A stretch of 10,977 bases of DNA from Byssochlamys sp. IMV 00236 (GCA_001931875.2 MSJH02000689.1:1-10977); one strand, 5' to 3'; positions 1-9,602 are shown, numbered from the stretch's first letter. Notes: generated by a model from the sequence alone, not told the origin. Made by a program: numbers and translations.

Positions 1-1053
1 AGTGCTCTTATTTCAGAAGAATTAGCATACGGTTGTTCAGGTAAAAAAAAAAAAAAAAGGGAGAATGATGATAAAGAATCAAACATGTGTATATTTATAA
101 ATATATATATATATATAGGTATCCAAACTGCTATCGAAGCCAACAATCTTGCTGAGGCACCTCTTGTGGTCGCTGGTAACGACTTTCAAAAGAAAAAATA
201 TTTAGGTCGTATGACAGAAGAACCTTTGGTTGCTTCATACGGTGTGACTGAACCTGGAGCAGGCTCTGATGTTGCCGGTCTTCGTACACAGGCTGTCAAG
301 AAGGCTGACGGTAGCTGGGTACTGAACGGACAAAAGATGTGGATTACCAATGCCGGTCATGCCAACTGGTTCTTTGTCCTTGCTCGCACCAACCCAGATG
401 CACCCACAGGAAGCGCATTTACCGGTTTCATCGTTGATGCCGATACCCCTGGTATCACCTTGGGTCGTAAGGAAATCAACATGGGCCAACGTGCCTCTGA
501 TACCCGCGGAGTGACATTTGAAGATGTGGTCGTTCCAGCCGAAAACGTCCTCGGTCGGGAAGGAGAAGGCTTCAAGATCGCAATGAAGGCATTCGATATC
601 ACACGTCCCCTTGTGGCCGCAGGTGCCGTTGGTTTAGCACGTCGTGCCATGGAAGAAGCAACGAAATATTCCCTCGAGCGTAAGACGATGGGTAAGCCCA
701 TATTCAATCACCAAGCTGTCGCCTTCATGTTGGCTGATATGATCATGAATATCGAGGCCTCTCGTCTGATGGTCTATCGTTCCGCCTGGATGCGTGATCA
801 AGGTCAGAGAAATACATGGTACGCTAGTATGGCCAAGGCTATGGCCAGTGAGACAGCCAACAAGTGTGCTGCTGATGCTGTTCAAATCTTTGGTGGAAAT
901 GGTTTCAATACAGAATATCCTGTCGAAAAGTTAATGCGTGATGCAAAGATCTTTATGATTTATGAAGGCACCTCACAGATTCAACGTTTGGTCGTCTCGC
1001 GTGGTTTGGCAGATTTGGCACAATCCGGTGCTTCTGCGTTGGGTGGATTTTAA
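1..1053 (+). CDS. ACADM: Mitochondrial medium-chain-type acyl-CoA dehydrogenase, 3' part (5' end outside window)
   Basis: This flavoenzyme catalyses the first step of beta-oxidation, making a trans-2-enoyl-CoA and passing electrons to ETF in mitochondria. Two exons are visible: 1-40 (ends ...EELAYGCSG, last codon split) and 119-1053, joined across intron 41-118 (GTAAAA...ATATAG). The 324 visible residues lack roughly the first 100 of the family. Both family signatures are present: [10 protein letters not shown] near 240-270 and a glycine-rich [16 protein letters not shown] at about 886-930. The catalytic glutamate lies in [10 protein letters not shown] (codon 964-966), the medium-chain position. 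[11 protein letters not shown] and the terminal helices also match MCAD closely. The C-terminus (LGGF) has no peroxisomal SKL signal, which favours mitochondria. The Met at position 85 is intronic and is not a start. A polyadenylation-like AATAAA lies at 1064-1069. Chain-length specificity is inferred from resemblance only. Confidence 0.95.
   Translation, partial: SALISEELAYGCSGKKKKKRENDDKESNMCIFINIYIYIGIQTAIEANNLAEAPLVVAGNDFQKKKYLGRMTEEPLVASYGVTEPGAGSDVAGLRTQAVKKADGSWVLNGQKMWITNAGHANWFFVLARTNPDAPTGSAFTGFIVDADTPGITLGRKEINMGQRASDTRGVTFEDVVVPAENVLGREGEGFKIAMKAFDITRPLVAAGAVGLARRAMEEATKYSLERKTMGKPIFNHQAVAFMLADMIMNIEASRLMVYRSAWMRDQGQRNTWYASMAKAMASETANKCAADAVQIFGGNGFNTEYPVEKLMRDAKIFMIYEGTSQIQRLVVSRGLADLAQSGASALGGF
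41..118 (+). other. Intron in acyl-CoA dehydrogenase gene with poly-A and AT repeat
   Basis: The intron has a GT donor right after ...GGTTGTTCAG and an AG acceptor at 117-118. It contains a long A run (about 43-58) and an (AT)n run ending at 117. At 78 nt it is the longest of the introns resolved here. Removing it joins a split Gly codon and restores the conserved [12 protein letters not shown] segment. Confidence 0.9.
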
Positions 1054-1088
1054 GAATGTGTAGAATAAATAGAAAAAAAAAAGTTTAT

Positions 1089-2221
1089 TTAACAACATGT
1101 CGTTGTATAAACAGTGCCGTCATCATCCACATCATCAAATTGAAGTACTGGCCCTGCATAGCCTTTTTTCCGAGCGACGACAGAATACCATGACATGTAC
1201 GTGTTGTGCTCTTCCACTTCTTCTTTCATGAGCTCTATTGTCTTTTCTAGTTCTTCTTCATCTATCCACTTGTTAGCTATCCATTCATCTCTATAACTAC
1301 TGATCATTCGTTCCCAGTACTCTAATAAGAGTGCGCCTATTTCTCCGCCATGAAAGCCGACGGGCGTATGTGTATGATGGATTCGCATCCCCATCAACTG
1401 ACTGATGTTAGCAAGTCGATTCGGCCATGGGTTTCTGCTATTCTCTTTAGTTGGAGAATATGGAGGTTGCTGTGTTGATCTAAGTACCACTATCAGTGAT
1501 GCTCAGTCATTTCCCCCTCTCGCTTTTCTCTATTATAATCACTTACGTTCTATAAGGATATTCATGGAAGGTCCGGTATCAAATAGGTTATCATATGCTT
1601 CTACACATTCAATATAAGCGCCCTTTTTCATTATTCTTATAAGCTCTTTTAATACATCATCCCATAGATGATCAGGCATGGTGCTCAGCATTGAGCGTAC
1701 AAAGACATAATCAAATGTTGCATCTTCAAATGGTAAAGGAAGTTCAATCAAGTCCATGTGTTGGTATAATACATTTCTTCCACAAGGACTTCAAAAAAAA
1801 ATAAGTACATTCAATTTCATCCTTCATCTCTTTTTACCTTGTCGGCAGTACATTTTTATCAATATCAAGACCAATGAAATAAGAAAGCGGAAAACGAGCT
1901 GCCATATCCTTTAAAGATAATCAGTCTCTTGTTAATCTCTGATTCTTTATTTACTGTTGTCCAAAAGCCAGCACCACAGCCAATATCCAATACTTCACTA
2001 CCACCTGCTTGTAATAATCTTTCGATAGGTGCTTTAAAATCGTTCTCAAAAGCCAGCTTAAGAGCGTTATGTCTAACCCAGTCTCGTTCTATGTCGTCTA
2101 CCGTGTTGGGTAATCTAGGCTTTATGTTGTATTTTGTTGAAGTTCTCCATTTCAGTTTTAAAAAAGAAGTGATGCCACCATTGTTACTGCTGTTGTTGGT
2201 ATTGTTTGAGGTATTAAACAT
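1089..2221 (-). CDS. SAM-dependent methyltransferase, class I, substrate unknown
   Basis: Four exons: 2221-1955, 1908-1838, 1788-1547 and 1489-1089. The introns are 46, 49 and 57 nt, and all have GT...AG ends. The product is 326 aa. After a low-complexity Asn/Ser start (residues 1-16), a helical lead-in (VDDIERDWVRHNALKLAFEN) precedes motif I VLDIGCGAGFW (77-87). An acidic ribose-contact position follows in YFIGLDID (D104). A motif-IV-like LPLPFEDATFDYVFVR starts at about 129, then a helix and a KKGAYIECVEA strand. The C-terminal half (HTPVGFHGGEIGALLLEYW, then acidic helices) presumably forms the substrate cap. The fold is class I Rossmann. The arrangement recalls a methyltransferase family that, from memory, has many copies in Mucorales. 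The start at 2221 is chosen because the longer open frame to 2308 reads through a pyrimidine-rich promoter-like tract. The substrate cannot be deduced; the C-terminus ending in TTTCC is unusual. Confidence 0.85.
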
Positions 2222-2440
2222 GCAAAATATTAAAGAGAGAAAAAAAAAAGAGAAAAAGGGGTACAATCTACAAAAAGAAAAAAAATACTTCTCAGCCCAA
2301 TCAAGCAATTTTCACTTAATAAGCTCTCTCTTTTCTTTATACTTGTTTAATACAAAAATATATATTTTTCTCTCTCTTTATTTACGAAGTGTAGCTAATG
2401 TGACATGTTGTATACAAGAAAAAGGGGAGGATGGAATAAT
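2222..2440. promoter_or_regulatory. Intergenic region: methyltransferase promoter and malate dehydrogenase 3' end
   Basis: This 219-nt gap lies between two minus-strand genes. On the minus strand, an AATAAA (2382-2377) about 60 nt past the malate dehydrogenase stop is a plausible poly(A) signal. A TATAAA-like element follows near 2340. Next to the methyltransferase ATG is a CT-rich tract (about 2230-2260 as purines on the plus strand). The assignments rest on motif position only. Confidence 0.45.
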
Positions 2441-3511
2441 TTACTGAACGAACTTGTTACCCTTTTCAATGTTCTTTTGCAATTCAGGAATAGCCTTGGA
2501 AATGAGTTCCTTTTCATAGTCAGTGATTTGACCAACTTCATGGATCTTTTCAACACCTTCAGGGCCGAGTTCAATGTTGGTAGAGAAGTATTCAACACCT
2601 TCCTTGGCAAAGACATCAGACTTGACAAAAGAGGGTTCGATCACACCCTTCTTACCACCAACAGTGGCTTCCAAAACAGAGTTGGCGAAACGAGCACCAG
2701 CATAGGCCATGGAGAGAGTGGCAGAACCAGCGCCGTTCTTGGCCTTGACAACTTCATCACCACCATATTGGATACGGTGGGTCAAGGCATCGAGTTCTTC
2801 CTTGGTGAATTTAAGACCGGTTTGAGAAAGAAGAGGGACGATAGTCACACCAGAGTGACCACCAACAACGGTAACCTTGACATCCTTGGGGTCCAAGTTC
2901 TTGACTTCGGCAACGAAGCGAGAGGCACGGACAACGTCAAGGGTAGTGACACCATAAAGACGCTTGGGGTTGAAGACACCAGCCTTCTTTAAGGTTTCAG
3001 CAAAGATAGGAACAGTGGAGTTGACAGGGTTGGAGATGATAAGGACATGAGCGTTAGGGGCGTACCTAAGACACAGTTCAATAACACAAATACACACACA
3101 TATTACAAAAATAACTTACTTGGCAGTAGCTTCAGCAAGGTCACGAACAATACCAGCATTGGTGTTGAACAAGTCATCACGAGTCATACCGGGCTTACGA
3201 GGAACACCAGCAGGAATGACAACGACGTGAGCATCTTCAAGGGCGGCCTTCAAACCCTCACCTTCGGGAGAGTGACCAGTGACCTTGGAGTTAGTGTTGA
3301 TGTGGCTAAGGTCAGCAGCAACACCAGGGGCATTGACAATATCGTAAAGAGAAAGGTGAGTGACGTGAGGGTTTTCCTTCAAGAGCAAAGACAAGGGCTG
3401 ACCGATACCACCAGCAGCACCAAGAACAGCAACCTTGGTAAGATTAGCAGAGGAGGTAGAGAAAGAACGCTTAGCAGCACCAAAGGCAAAGACACGAGAA
3501 GCGGCAAACAT
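2441..3511 (-). CDS. MDH1: Mitochondrial malate dehydrogenase
   Basis: NAD-dependent malate dehydrogenase interconverts malate and oxaloacetate in the TCA cycle. Exons are 3511-3120 and 3065-2441. Intron 3119-3066 (54 nt, GTAAGT...TTAG) splits the Lys codon of AEATAK|YAPNAH. The product is 338 aa, the usual length of the mitochondrial form. Residues 1 to about 22 ([10 protein letters not shown]...RSFSTSS) form an Arg/Ser-rich, acid-free mitochondrial presequence. The NAD-binding loop is GAAGGIG (31-37), with D57 as the ribose-binding acid. Substrate arginines are R105 and R111 in [11 protein letters not shown] and R177 in TTLDVVR. N143 is in ISNPVNS. The catalytic pair is D174 and H201 (VVGGHSG). 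Codon choice is more uniform and GC-richer than in neighbouring genes, as expected of a highly expressed gene, and this produces long antisense open frames. A CT-rich tract and a CAAAACC context precede the ATG. Confidence 0.97.
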
Positions 3512-3617
3512 GGTTTTGAATTGAAAAAAAAAAAGAAAGAAAAAAAAGAACGCGGGGGAATATCAGATTTAACGCAGGGATTTCTTTTTTTTTCAAGGAC
3601 CGAGCGGATAAACTTTA
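3512..3617 (-). promoter_or_regulatory. Malate dehydrogenase promoter / kinase 3' end
   Basis: The 106-nt spacer between the kinase stop and the malate dehydrogenase start holds two strong pyrimidine tracts on the minus strand (about 3523-3549). This is a common pattern just upstream of highly expressed fungal genes. No clear TATA box is seen. The kinase transcript must end inside this short promoter. Confidence 0.4.
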
Positions 3618-5016
3618 TTAGTTTAGCATCAAGTCATGATTAATGTCTACACTGACTGCCTTGTCAGATTTTAAGGTACGAATGGCTGCTAGTTGAGATT
3701 TTTGAACGATATGATCCAGATGAGTATCGATAGGGTGTCTTTGAAGATTAGCTATGAATGTACCAACGAAGCTGACATAGAAAAAAAAGGGTTTATATAT
3801 ATAAATATCACAAAATTACGAAATCAAGATTACCAATCTCCAGCTCCAGTGACACTCTTAATTTCATGTGGCAAAATGGTTTCTGGTGGAAAATATTTGA
3901 TGCCCGCTTCACCTACATAAAGACACCCTTCTTCTCCAAGCTTTGTGATCACGTTAGGAATAAAGTGGGATAGATACATTGCTTGTGGTAATGTTTTGAC
4001 TGCTAAAGGAGAAAGATCGTCTTAAGGACGTATGAATGTATATCATTGGATACCTATCTTATTTTATTTTTTTTCTTACTATAAGTGTGAATATACTTGT
4101 TGGACTTGATTTGTTTGTATAGTGCTGGAGTCGACTCGATTTCTTGAGACATGGCGTCTAGTTCAAATTGATTTGGGGAAATGTATCTTATAGATCGTAC
4201 TTGAAGAGTCTCATGATGATTGAATAGTTTTAATGACTTTGGTACAGAAGTGGGCTCAAAGAATGCTTGTTTTCAAATAGACACAAGAGTAAGGCTAATA
4301 TGATGTATAAAACTGATATGAACTTACCTGGAATACGAAATGCATGACATGTTTTGGCTATTTCTTTCATCACTTTGGATGATATATTGCCATCAAAACA
4401 AACGAGATTAGGTTGTTCATTTTGTATGATAGATGCGACCTACAAACGTAATGAAATAAATGATACAAACATAAACTTACTAAACTCACCTTGACGCCAT
4501 CCATGTGTTCAAATATATCCATGTCAGCCACTGCAGCTACCAATTGACCCGTATTTGAGTGTAATGCATTATAGACCTATAGTTTTTAATATCAACATAA
4601 ACTGATGCTGTCTAATGTCCTACAGCTGTATTATGTCCTTTTAATGTCTGAATGTGTCTTGTATCCTGCATATATGCATAAATATCAATTATCCTCTTTC
4701 ATATTTTGTATATACCATTTTCAATAATTTCATTCCTTCATATATGTTTATACCAGCCAAATCATCACCTACGACAGACACTAGACGAACCTTTGCACCC
4801 GTTCTCATGGCAGCCTCGGCTATATTACGCCCCACTCCACCTAACGTTTGCGTTATCTTCCCAGGCGTTGAAGTGTATAAAACAGACGACTTGATAGATG
4901 GACTAACAGTTGAAGTGATATCAAGAGCAACGCCACCAATAACTAATAACTAAAGAACTAGTTAAAAAAAGAAGACATATCAACAAGGGATAAACTCTGA
5001 CAGGTCTTGAAAGCAT
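3618..5016 (-). CDS. PfkB-family kinase, pseudouridine-kinase-like, eight exons
   Basis: This is an ATP-dependent kinase of the ribokinase (PfkB) superfamily. Exons are 5016-5002, 4949-4716, 4665-4624, 4576-4490, 4439-4328, 4265-4080, 4020-3834 and 3771-3618. The seven introns are 47-62 nt, and the model closes as 338 aa. Visible motifs: N-terminal strand LLVIGGVALDIT (6-17, with D15 in the sugar-binding position), GGVGRNIAEAA (42-52), VVGDD (64-68), FEPTSVPKS (166-174), an NxxE magnesium motif NQFE (195-198), ITKLGEEGC (250-258), and the anion-hole/catalytic TGAGDCF with D287 as the expected base. The TSTPGK...GGVGRNIAE stretch and FEPTSVPKS resemble pseudouridine kinases. In many fungi and animals that domain is, from memory, fused to a pseudouridine-5'-phosphate glycosidase; no such domain is seen here. 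The first exon is tiny, and its donor is either GTCAGA at 5001 or GTTTAT at 4995; both keep frame, giving 338 or 340 aa. Adenosine kinase or another sugar kinase remains possible. Confidence 0.88.
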
Positions 5017-5530
5017 ATCACAGTCCTTTTGAATAAATAAAAAAAAAAAACCAGACAAAATTAAATTGACAGTTCAAGTTTATTTGATTGGGCAAAAATC
5101 TAAAGTTCATTTAAAGAAAAGGTACACAAAAAGCTCTGTTTATTAAAAAAGGTGCTGTCTAATCCCCCTTTTTTAACCTTCTCCTTTTTGATAGATATTT
5201 GTACCTTGTTTATAAAAAAAACAACAACTCTTTATTTTTCTCCCTCTTTTTCTCTTTATTTTTTTAGTGCTTATATTTACTTTTGTAAGTTGATCTTTGA
5301 ACATAAAAAGGACTCTAATTGACTTTGTGTGTAGAGTTGTTGATTTGAAATGATGAAAGGATGGAAAGAAGTTGTAATGTTTATCTTGTTTATATTCACA
5401 CAACGTTATTTATTCTTGTCTATAGCTTACGAGGTCAAAGTATACTGACTCAAACAACAACAACAACAACAACAACAACAAACAAGAACAACCACAAGAA
5501 CCAACAACTCCTACCCCAACTCCTGTTACC
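5017..5530. promoter_or_regulatory. Divergent promoter region between PfkB kinase and B56 genes, with candidate leader intron
   Basis: This 514-nt region drives the kinase leftwards and the B56 gene rightwards. On the plus strand, a CT-rich tract (about 5226-5275) is a likely core-promoter or transcription-start zone. No ATG occurs on the plus strand from about 5041 to 5284. A perfect donor GTAAGT is at 5285. Candidate acceptors are GTGTAG (ending 5334) and CTATAG (ending 5425), giving 50- or 141-nt leader introns. Between them lies a 32-codon upstream frame (5350-5448), which the longer splice would disrupt. A CAA-rich stretch precedes the ATG at 5531. Splicing of the leader is inference. 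Confidence 0.45.
5455..5481 (+). repeat. (CAA)9 microsatellite in the B56 leader
   Basis: Nine CAA units are followed by an imperfect CAA/ACAA-rich stretch to about 5506. In the frame of the B56 ATG it would read as poly-Asn, open back to position 5426 after a TAG at 5423-5425, but no in-frame ATG was found upstream. I treat it as 5' untranslated leader. Confidence 0.85.
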
Positions 5531-7831
5531 ATGACTACAAATAACAATCATACTATCATCACCAATACGCCCAATACATTGAATAAACAGCAGACGGTGG
5601 AGCCAAAGGCAAACATAGCACCTGATTCACCAAAGCCGAATATTATCATCGATCCTTCAAATGCATCAGATACGGTAAAAAAAAAAAATAGAAACAATAA
5701 ACAGTAAATATTCATCTTGTGTCTATATAGCAAGTGAAAGCTCCTCGAGTAAATGGTAATGTTACTTTTATGCATAACGCTAAACCCGATCCTGGACCTT
5801 TATATCATCGTCTTAAAAATGCACCTATCGATCAAATTCCTATCAGTAAAGCTCCTCGTCGTCAAAAGTCATCTCGATTTTATGTCACTGAAAAAGTTCA
5901 ATTGGAACCCACGCCTGCTTTTCACGGTAAGGAGTCAAGGCTGAGTGTGTACTTGATTATCTTATCTTTTTATCATTAGAGGTGCCAATTCATATGCGTC
6001 AAGATTTATTTATCAGAAAGATAAAGCAATGTACAGTTGTATTTGACTTTAGTGATCCTTCGTCTGAACTACGAGAGAAAGAGATCAAGCGTCAGACTCT
6101 TCAAGAAATATTAGAGTATATTTCAATGAACAGAGGCGTGCTAACAGAAAATGTGTATCCCGAGATCATCCATATGGTAATTATCTTTTTATTTTTGCAA
6201 GTAAACTAATATCACATCTATAGTTTGCCATCAATCTCTTCCGTCCAATTCCTCCACCTGTCAATCCAATTGGTGACGCATTTGATCCCGAAGAAGATGA
6301 GCCTGTATTAGAACTTGCTTGGCCGCACTTACAAATCGTTTATGAATTCTTTCTTCGATTTTTGGAATCACCTGAATTCAACATAAATTATGCAAAAAAA
6401 TACATTGATCACAAGTTTATTAATCAGGTAAAGTTACCCTGAATTCTAAAGAATACTGTGTTGACTTTAGTGTAGCTTTTGGAACTCTTTGACTCTGAAG
6501 ATCCTCGTGAGCGTGATTTCTTAAAGACAACCTTGCACCGAATTTACGGCAAATTTCTCAACCTGCGTGCCTTCATCCGTCGATCCATCAACAACATATT
6601 TTTCCAATTCATCTATGAAACCGAAAGACACAATGGGGTTGCTGAATTTTTAGAAATCCTTGGAAGTATCATCAATGGATTTGCACTACCATTAAAGGAA
6701 GAACACAAGCTATTCCTTTCCAATGTTTTGATCCCTTTACACAAGGTCAAATCTCTCGTCTTGTACCATCCTCAACTGGCTTACTGTGTTGTTCAATTCT
6801 TGGAAAAGGATCAAAGTTTGACATACGAAGTAAGTTAAAGATGCATGTAATCACCATAGAGACTCAATTCTTCCTAGGTCATCACCGGACTATTGCGTTA
6901 CTGGCCTAAAGTGAATAGCCCAAAGGAAGTGATGTTTTTGAATGAAATTGAAGAAATTTTAGATGTGATTGATGTTCATGAATTCCAAAAGATTATGTGT
7001 CCATTATTTACTAAATTAAGTCAATGTGTCGCAAGCTCCCATTTCCAAGTATCAGAGAGGGCCTTGTACTATTGGAGTAACGATTACGTTGTAAGTATGA
7101 TGGCAGAAAACATAAAGGTAATTATGCCTCTGATATTTCCAACTTTATACAAAACTTCAAAAACACATTGGAACAAGTAAGTGCAGACATGAGTGATTAT
7201 ATTCTATGACTTATCCTATAATAGAACCATCCTCAGTCTGGTATATACGGCATTGAAGCTATGTATTGATATTGATCCAGCCTTATTTGACGAATGTGCT
7301 AATGAATACAAAAACCAAAAGCAGCTGTAAGCAATGCAAACTTTTAGCTCTTTAACATAACTCATATTCTTTTAATAGAGAACGTAAATTGCAAAAGGAA
7401 AGAGAAGATAATTGGAAATTACTACGACAGAAAGTAGAAAAGATGTCAATTAGTAGCAAGGAGGCAGAATACACACCACAAGAATCAAAGAATGAAGTGT
7501 TCCAAAAGATATGTGATGATGAAATAGAATGTATCACAAATGAGCTCGAAAGTGTCAATATAATAGATGAAGATCCTGTAAACCATCAGAAAGAAGAAAA
7601 AGACCTTCATTCTGATCTTCAACAGATTGATGGTCCACCTGCGCAATACCAAACTTTCAGACGAAAATCTATTATACCTGTAGATGAAACTGTATGTAGT
7701 CTCTTGATCTTGTAGATAACCATCACTCACTTTTATGTTAGGTATTTAATGAACTATCTCGACACGTCAGCTTAGATGAAGTATTGAGTCATGCACCGGG
7801 TGCTGCTACTCAACAAAGCGTGCCCAACTAA
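5531..7831 (+). CDS. RTS1: PP2A regulatory subunit B56/B' family (Rts1-like), nine exons
   Basis: This subunit directs the PP2A catalytic/scaffold core to substrates. Exons are 5531-5674, 5731-5926, 5980-6176, 6224-6427, 6476-6829, 6878-7176, 7225-7326, 7379-7691 and 7742-7831. The eight introns are 47-56 nt, and the product is 632 aa. Residues 1 to about 110 are low-complexity (Asn/Thr/Pro, then basic). The conserved B56 HEAT-like core begins near [17 protein letters not shown] and includes [66 protein letters not shown] residues, [12 protein letters not shown] and TSKTHWNK. The pocket that reads LxxIxE motifs in human B56-gamma (H187, R188, Y190, R197, E226, from memory) aligns to H268, R269, Y271, R278 and E307 here, all kept. 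A charged helix ([13 protein letters not shown]) and a variable tail of about 115 aa follow. Poly(A)-like AATAAA at 7847-7852. The start is the first ATG after the CAA leader. Confidence 0.95.
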
Positions 7832-7905
7832 TGTCAAGTAGAAATGAATAAACCAAAACCAATCCATTTATATATTATACTTTTTCTTATATTGAACAGA
7901 TAATT

Positions 7906-9474
7906 TTAATATTTGCAGTGGTGAAACCATCTGGGCATTGGTATCACTTCTCTAACATTATCAAGCCCAGTCAACCAAAGCATAAATCGTTCAAATCCAA
8001 CACCGTATCCGCCATGGGGTGCGCTACCGTATCTTCGTAAATCGAGATACCATTGATACTCTTCCAGATTTAATTTAGCTTCCTGCATCTTCTTTTCCAA
8101 TAACCCCAATCTTTCTTCACGTAATGATCCTCCTATCAGTTCACCAATGCCAGGTACTAATAGATCAAAGCAACCTACTGTCTTGCCATCGTCATTAGCT
8201 CTCATGTAGAATGGTTTTTGCTCTGCTGGATAATCCGTTATAAAAACCGGTTGCTGACAGTACTCGGATGCCAGGTATTTCTCATGTTCAGATTGTAAGC
8301 TGGATCCCCAGGTAGTTGGATACGTAAATTTGTCTTGATGTTTTTGCAGCACTTCTATTGCTTCTGTATAGGACATCCTGACAAATGGCTTATCGATGCT
8401 CTTTTGCAGTCTTTCAAGTAATGATTTATCTATCCACTGGTTGAAGAACGCAATATCCTCTGAGCAGTTCTCCAAGACGTACCGAGTTGATTCCTGAATA
8501 CTAGCCTCAGCTACATCCAAAAGGGTATCTAGTTGATCAATAAAGGCCATTTCAGCTTCCAGCATCCAAAACTCGGCCAAGTGACGCGATGTCATCGATT
8601 CCTCTGCTCTAAAGGTCGGCCCAAACGTATAAACTCGGGACATGGCAGATGCCGTTGTCTCAGCCTGTAGTTGTCCAGAAACAGTCAAATAGACTGGTCT
8701 CTTGAAAAACTTTTCGCTTCCATGCACCTTGAAGACCTCTCCAGCCCCTTCACAGTCATGAGCAGTCAAGATGGGTGTATTAGTCAAAATAAATTCTTGG
8801 TCTCTGAAGAAACTGTGTAGTCCCTCGCCAGCTGCGTTTCTTACGCGTAAAACTGCACTGCCTGTATTACCACGCATCCTTAGGTGACCAATGCTTCTCA
8901 AAAATTCAGTCGAGTGGCGTTTCTTTTGAAGAGGGTACGTCTATTTCGTTAAAAAAAAATGAATCAGCCAGTTTTTCTGCAAGACACAAGCATATATATT
9001 ACACCATCGCATTCTCCTAACACTTTGACAGAGCTCACTTGGAGTTCTTTATTCTGTTCTCTACCTGGGCTATCTATCAACAACCCTTTTAACTCCACAC
9101 AAGCTCCTGTTGTTAATCTTTGTCCAAGAAAAAAAAAAGCGTCAGCATATACGTGTGCGCATAAAAGTAGAAAGCATTTTTTTTTCTATTTACGCTTTAG
9201 CATCTTCATTATTCAAGATGGCCTGTATGCCTTTCAAATTTGAACCGTCATTGATGACAGCAAAGCTCAGCTGTTTTTGTTTTCGAACAGAACGTATCCA
9301 CCCGGTGACTGAAACGCGTGCATCACTAGTCTCATTCTTTAGGATCGATTTTATAGTTTTGTTGGGTAGAATAGATCTTGTCGAGTAAAACGCACGTTGT
9401 AATCGATGCATAGGTGTGGATAGATTAGCAAAAATAAGGGAGAGAAGGACAGCCAGGCCCATGAATTCGGACAT
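7906..9474 (-). CDS. NARS2: Asparaginyl-tRNA synthetase, mitochondrial type
   Basis: This class IIb synthetase charges tRNA-Asn. Exons are 9474-9194, 9117-9003 and 8940-7906. The introns are 76 nt (9193-9118) and 62 nt (9002-8941), and the product is 476 aa, close to the human mitochondrial enzyme. An OB-fold anticodon-binding domain (ARVSVTGWIRSVRKQKQLSF...) comes first. The catalytic core follows: RPVYLTVSGQLQAE, motif 2 with FRAEES (R243), ERLGLLEKKM, and motif 3 GYGVGFERF (R450). The joint at residues 131-140 restores DGTYPLQKKRHSTEFLR, typical of the family. Met1, Met5 and Met22 are all possible starts. MHRLQRAFYSTRS from Met22 (ATG 9411-9409) is a textbook mitochondrial presequence, while the longer form puts a hydrophobic stretch (GLAVLLSLIFANL) in front. 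The intron-2 donor (GTAATA) is weaker than most. Confidence 0.94.
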
Positions 9475-9602
9475 TAAAAATATCGCGAGTTAAGCCACTG
9501 GTGCCTGAAGCTGAAATGAATAAACGTCGAAAGCAAGCATGTTCCTCATCCTCCTGTTGTTCATTTTACTAAGCGGAAGGGAATTTTTCACGTTTGATAA
9601 TG

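Noticed and set aside
85..118. Met at 85 as start of the acyl-CoA dehydrogenase
   Set aside because: It lies in an AT-repeat intron; the upstream exon 1-40 supplies the conserved [11 protein letters not shown] segment in frame after splicing.
2222..2308. N-terminal extension of the methyltransferase to 2308, with a Phe-rich stretch like a membrane anchor
   Set aside because: It is the translation of a pyrimidine-rich promoter tract; the Met at 2221 gives a normal start.
2405..3643. Two long plus-strand open frames (about 195 and 198 codons) opposite malate dehydrogenase
   Set aside because: They mirror the minus-strand malate dehydrogenase exons and arise from its biased codon use; their peptides look like no protein family and cross its intron.
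4654..4953. Plus-strand open frames across the start of the PfkB gene
   Set aside because: They are antisense shadows of exon 2 of the minus-strand kinase, whose motifs and splice sites are unambiguous.
6465..6475. Alternative acceptor TTTAG ending at 6470 in the B56 gene
   Set aside because: It would add 5 nt and shift the frame; the AG at 6475 restores [10 protein letters not shown] exactly.
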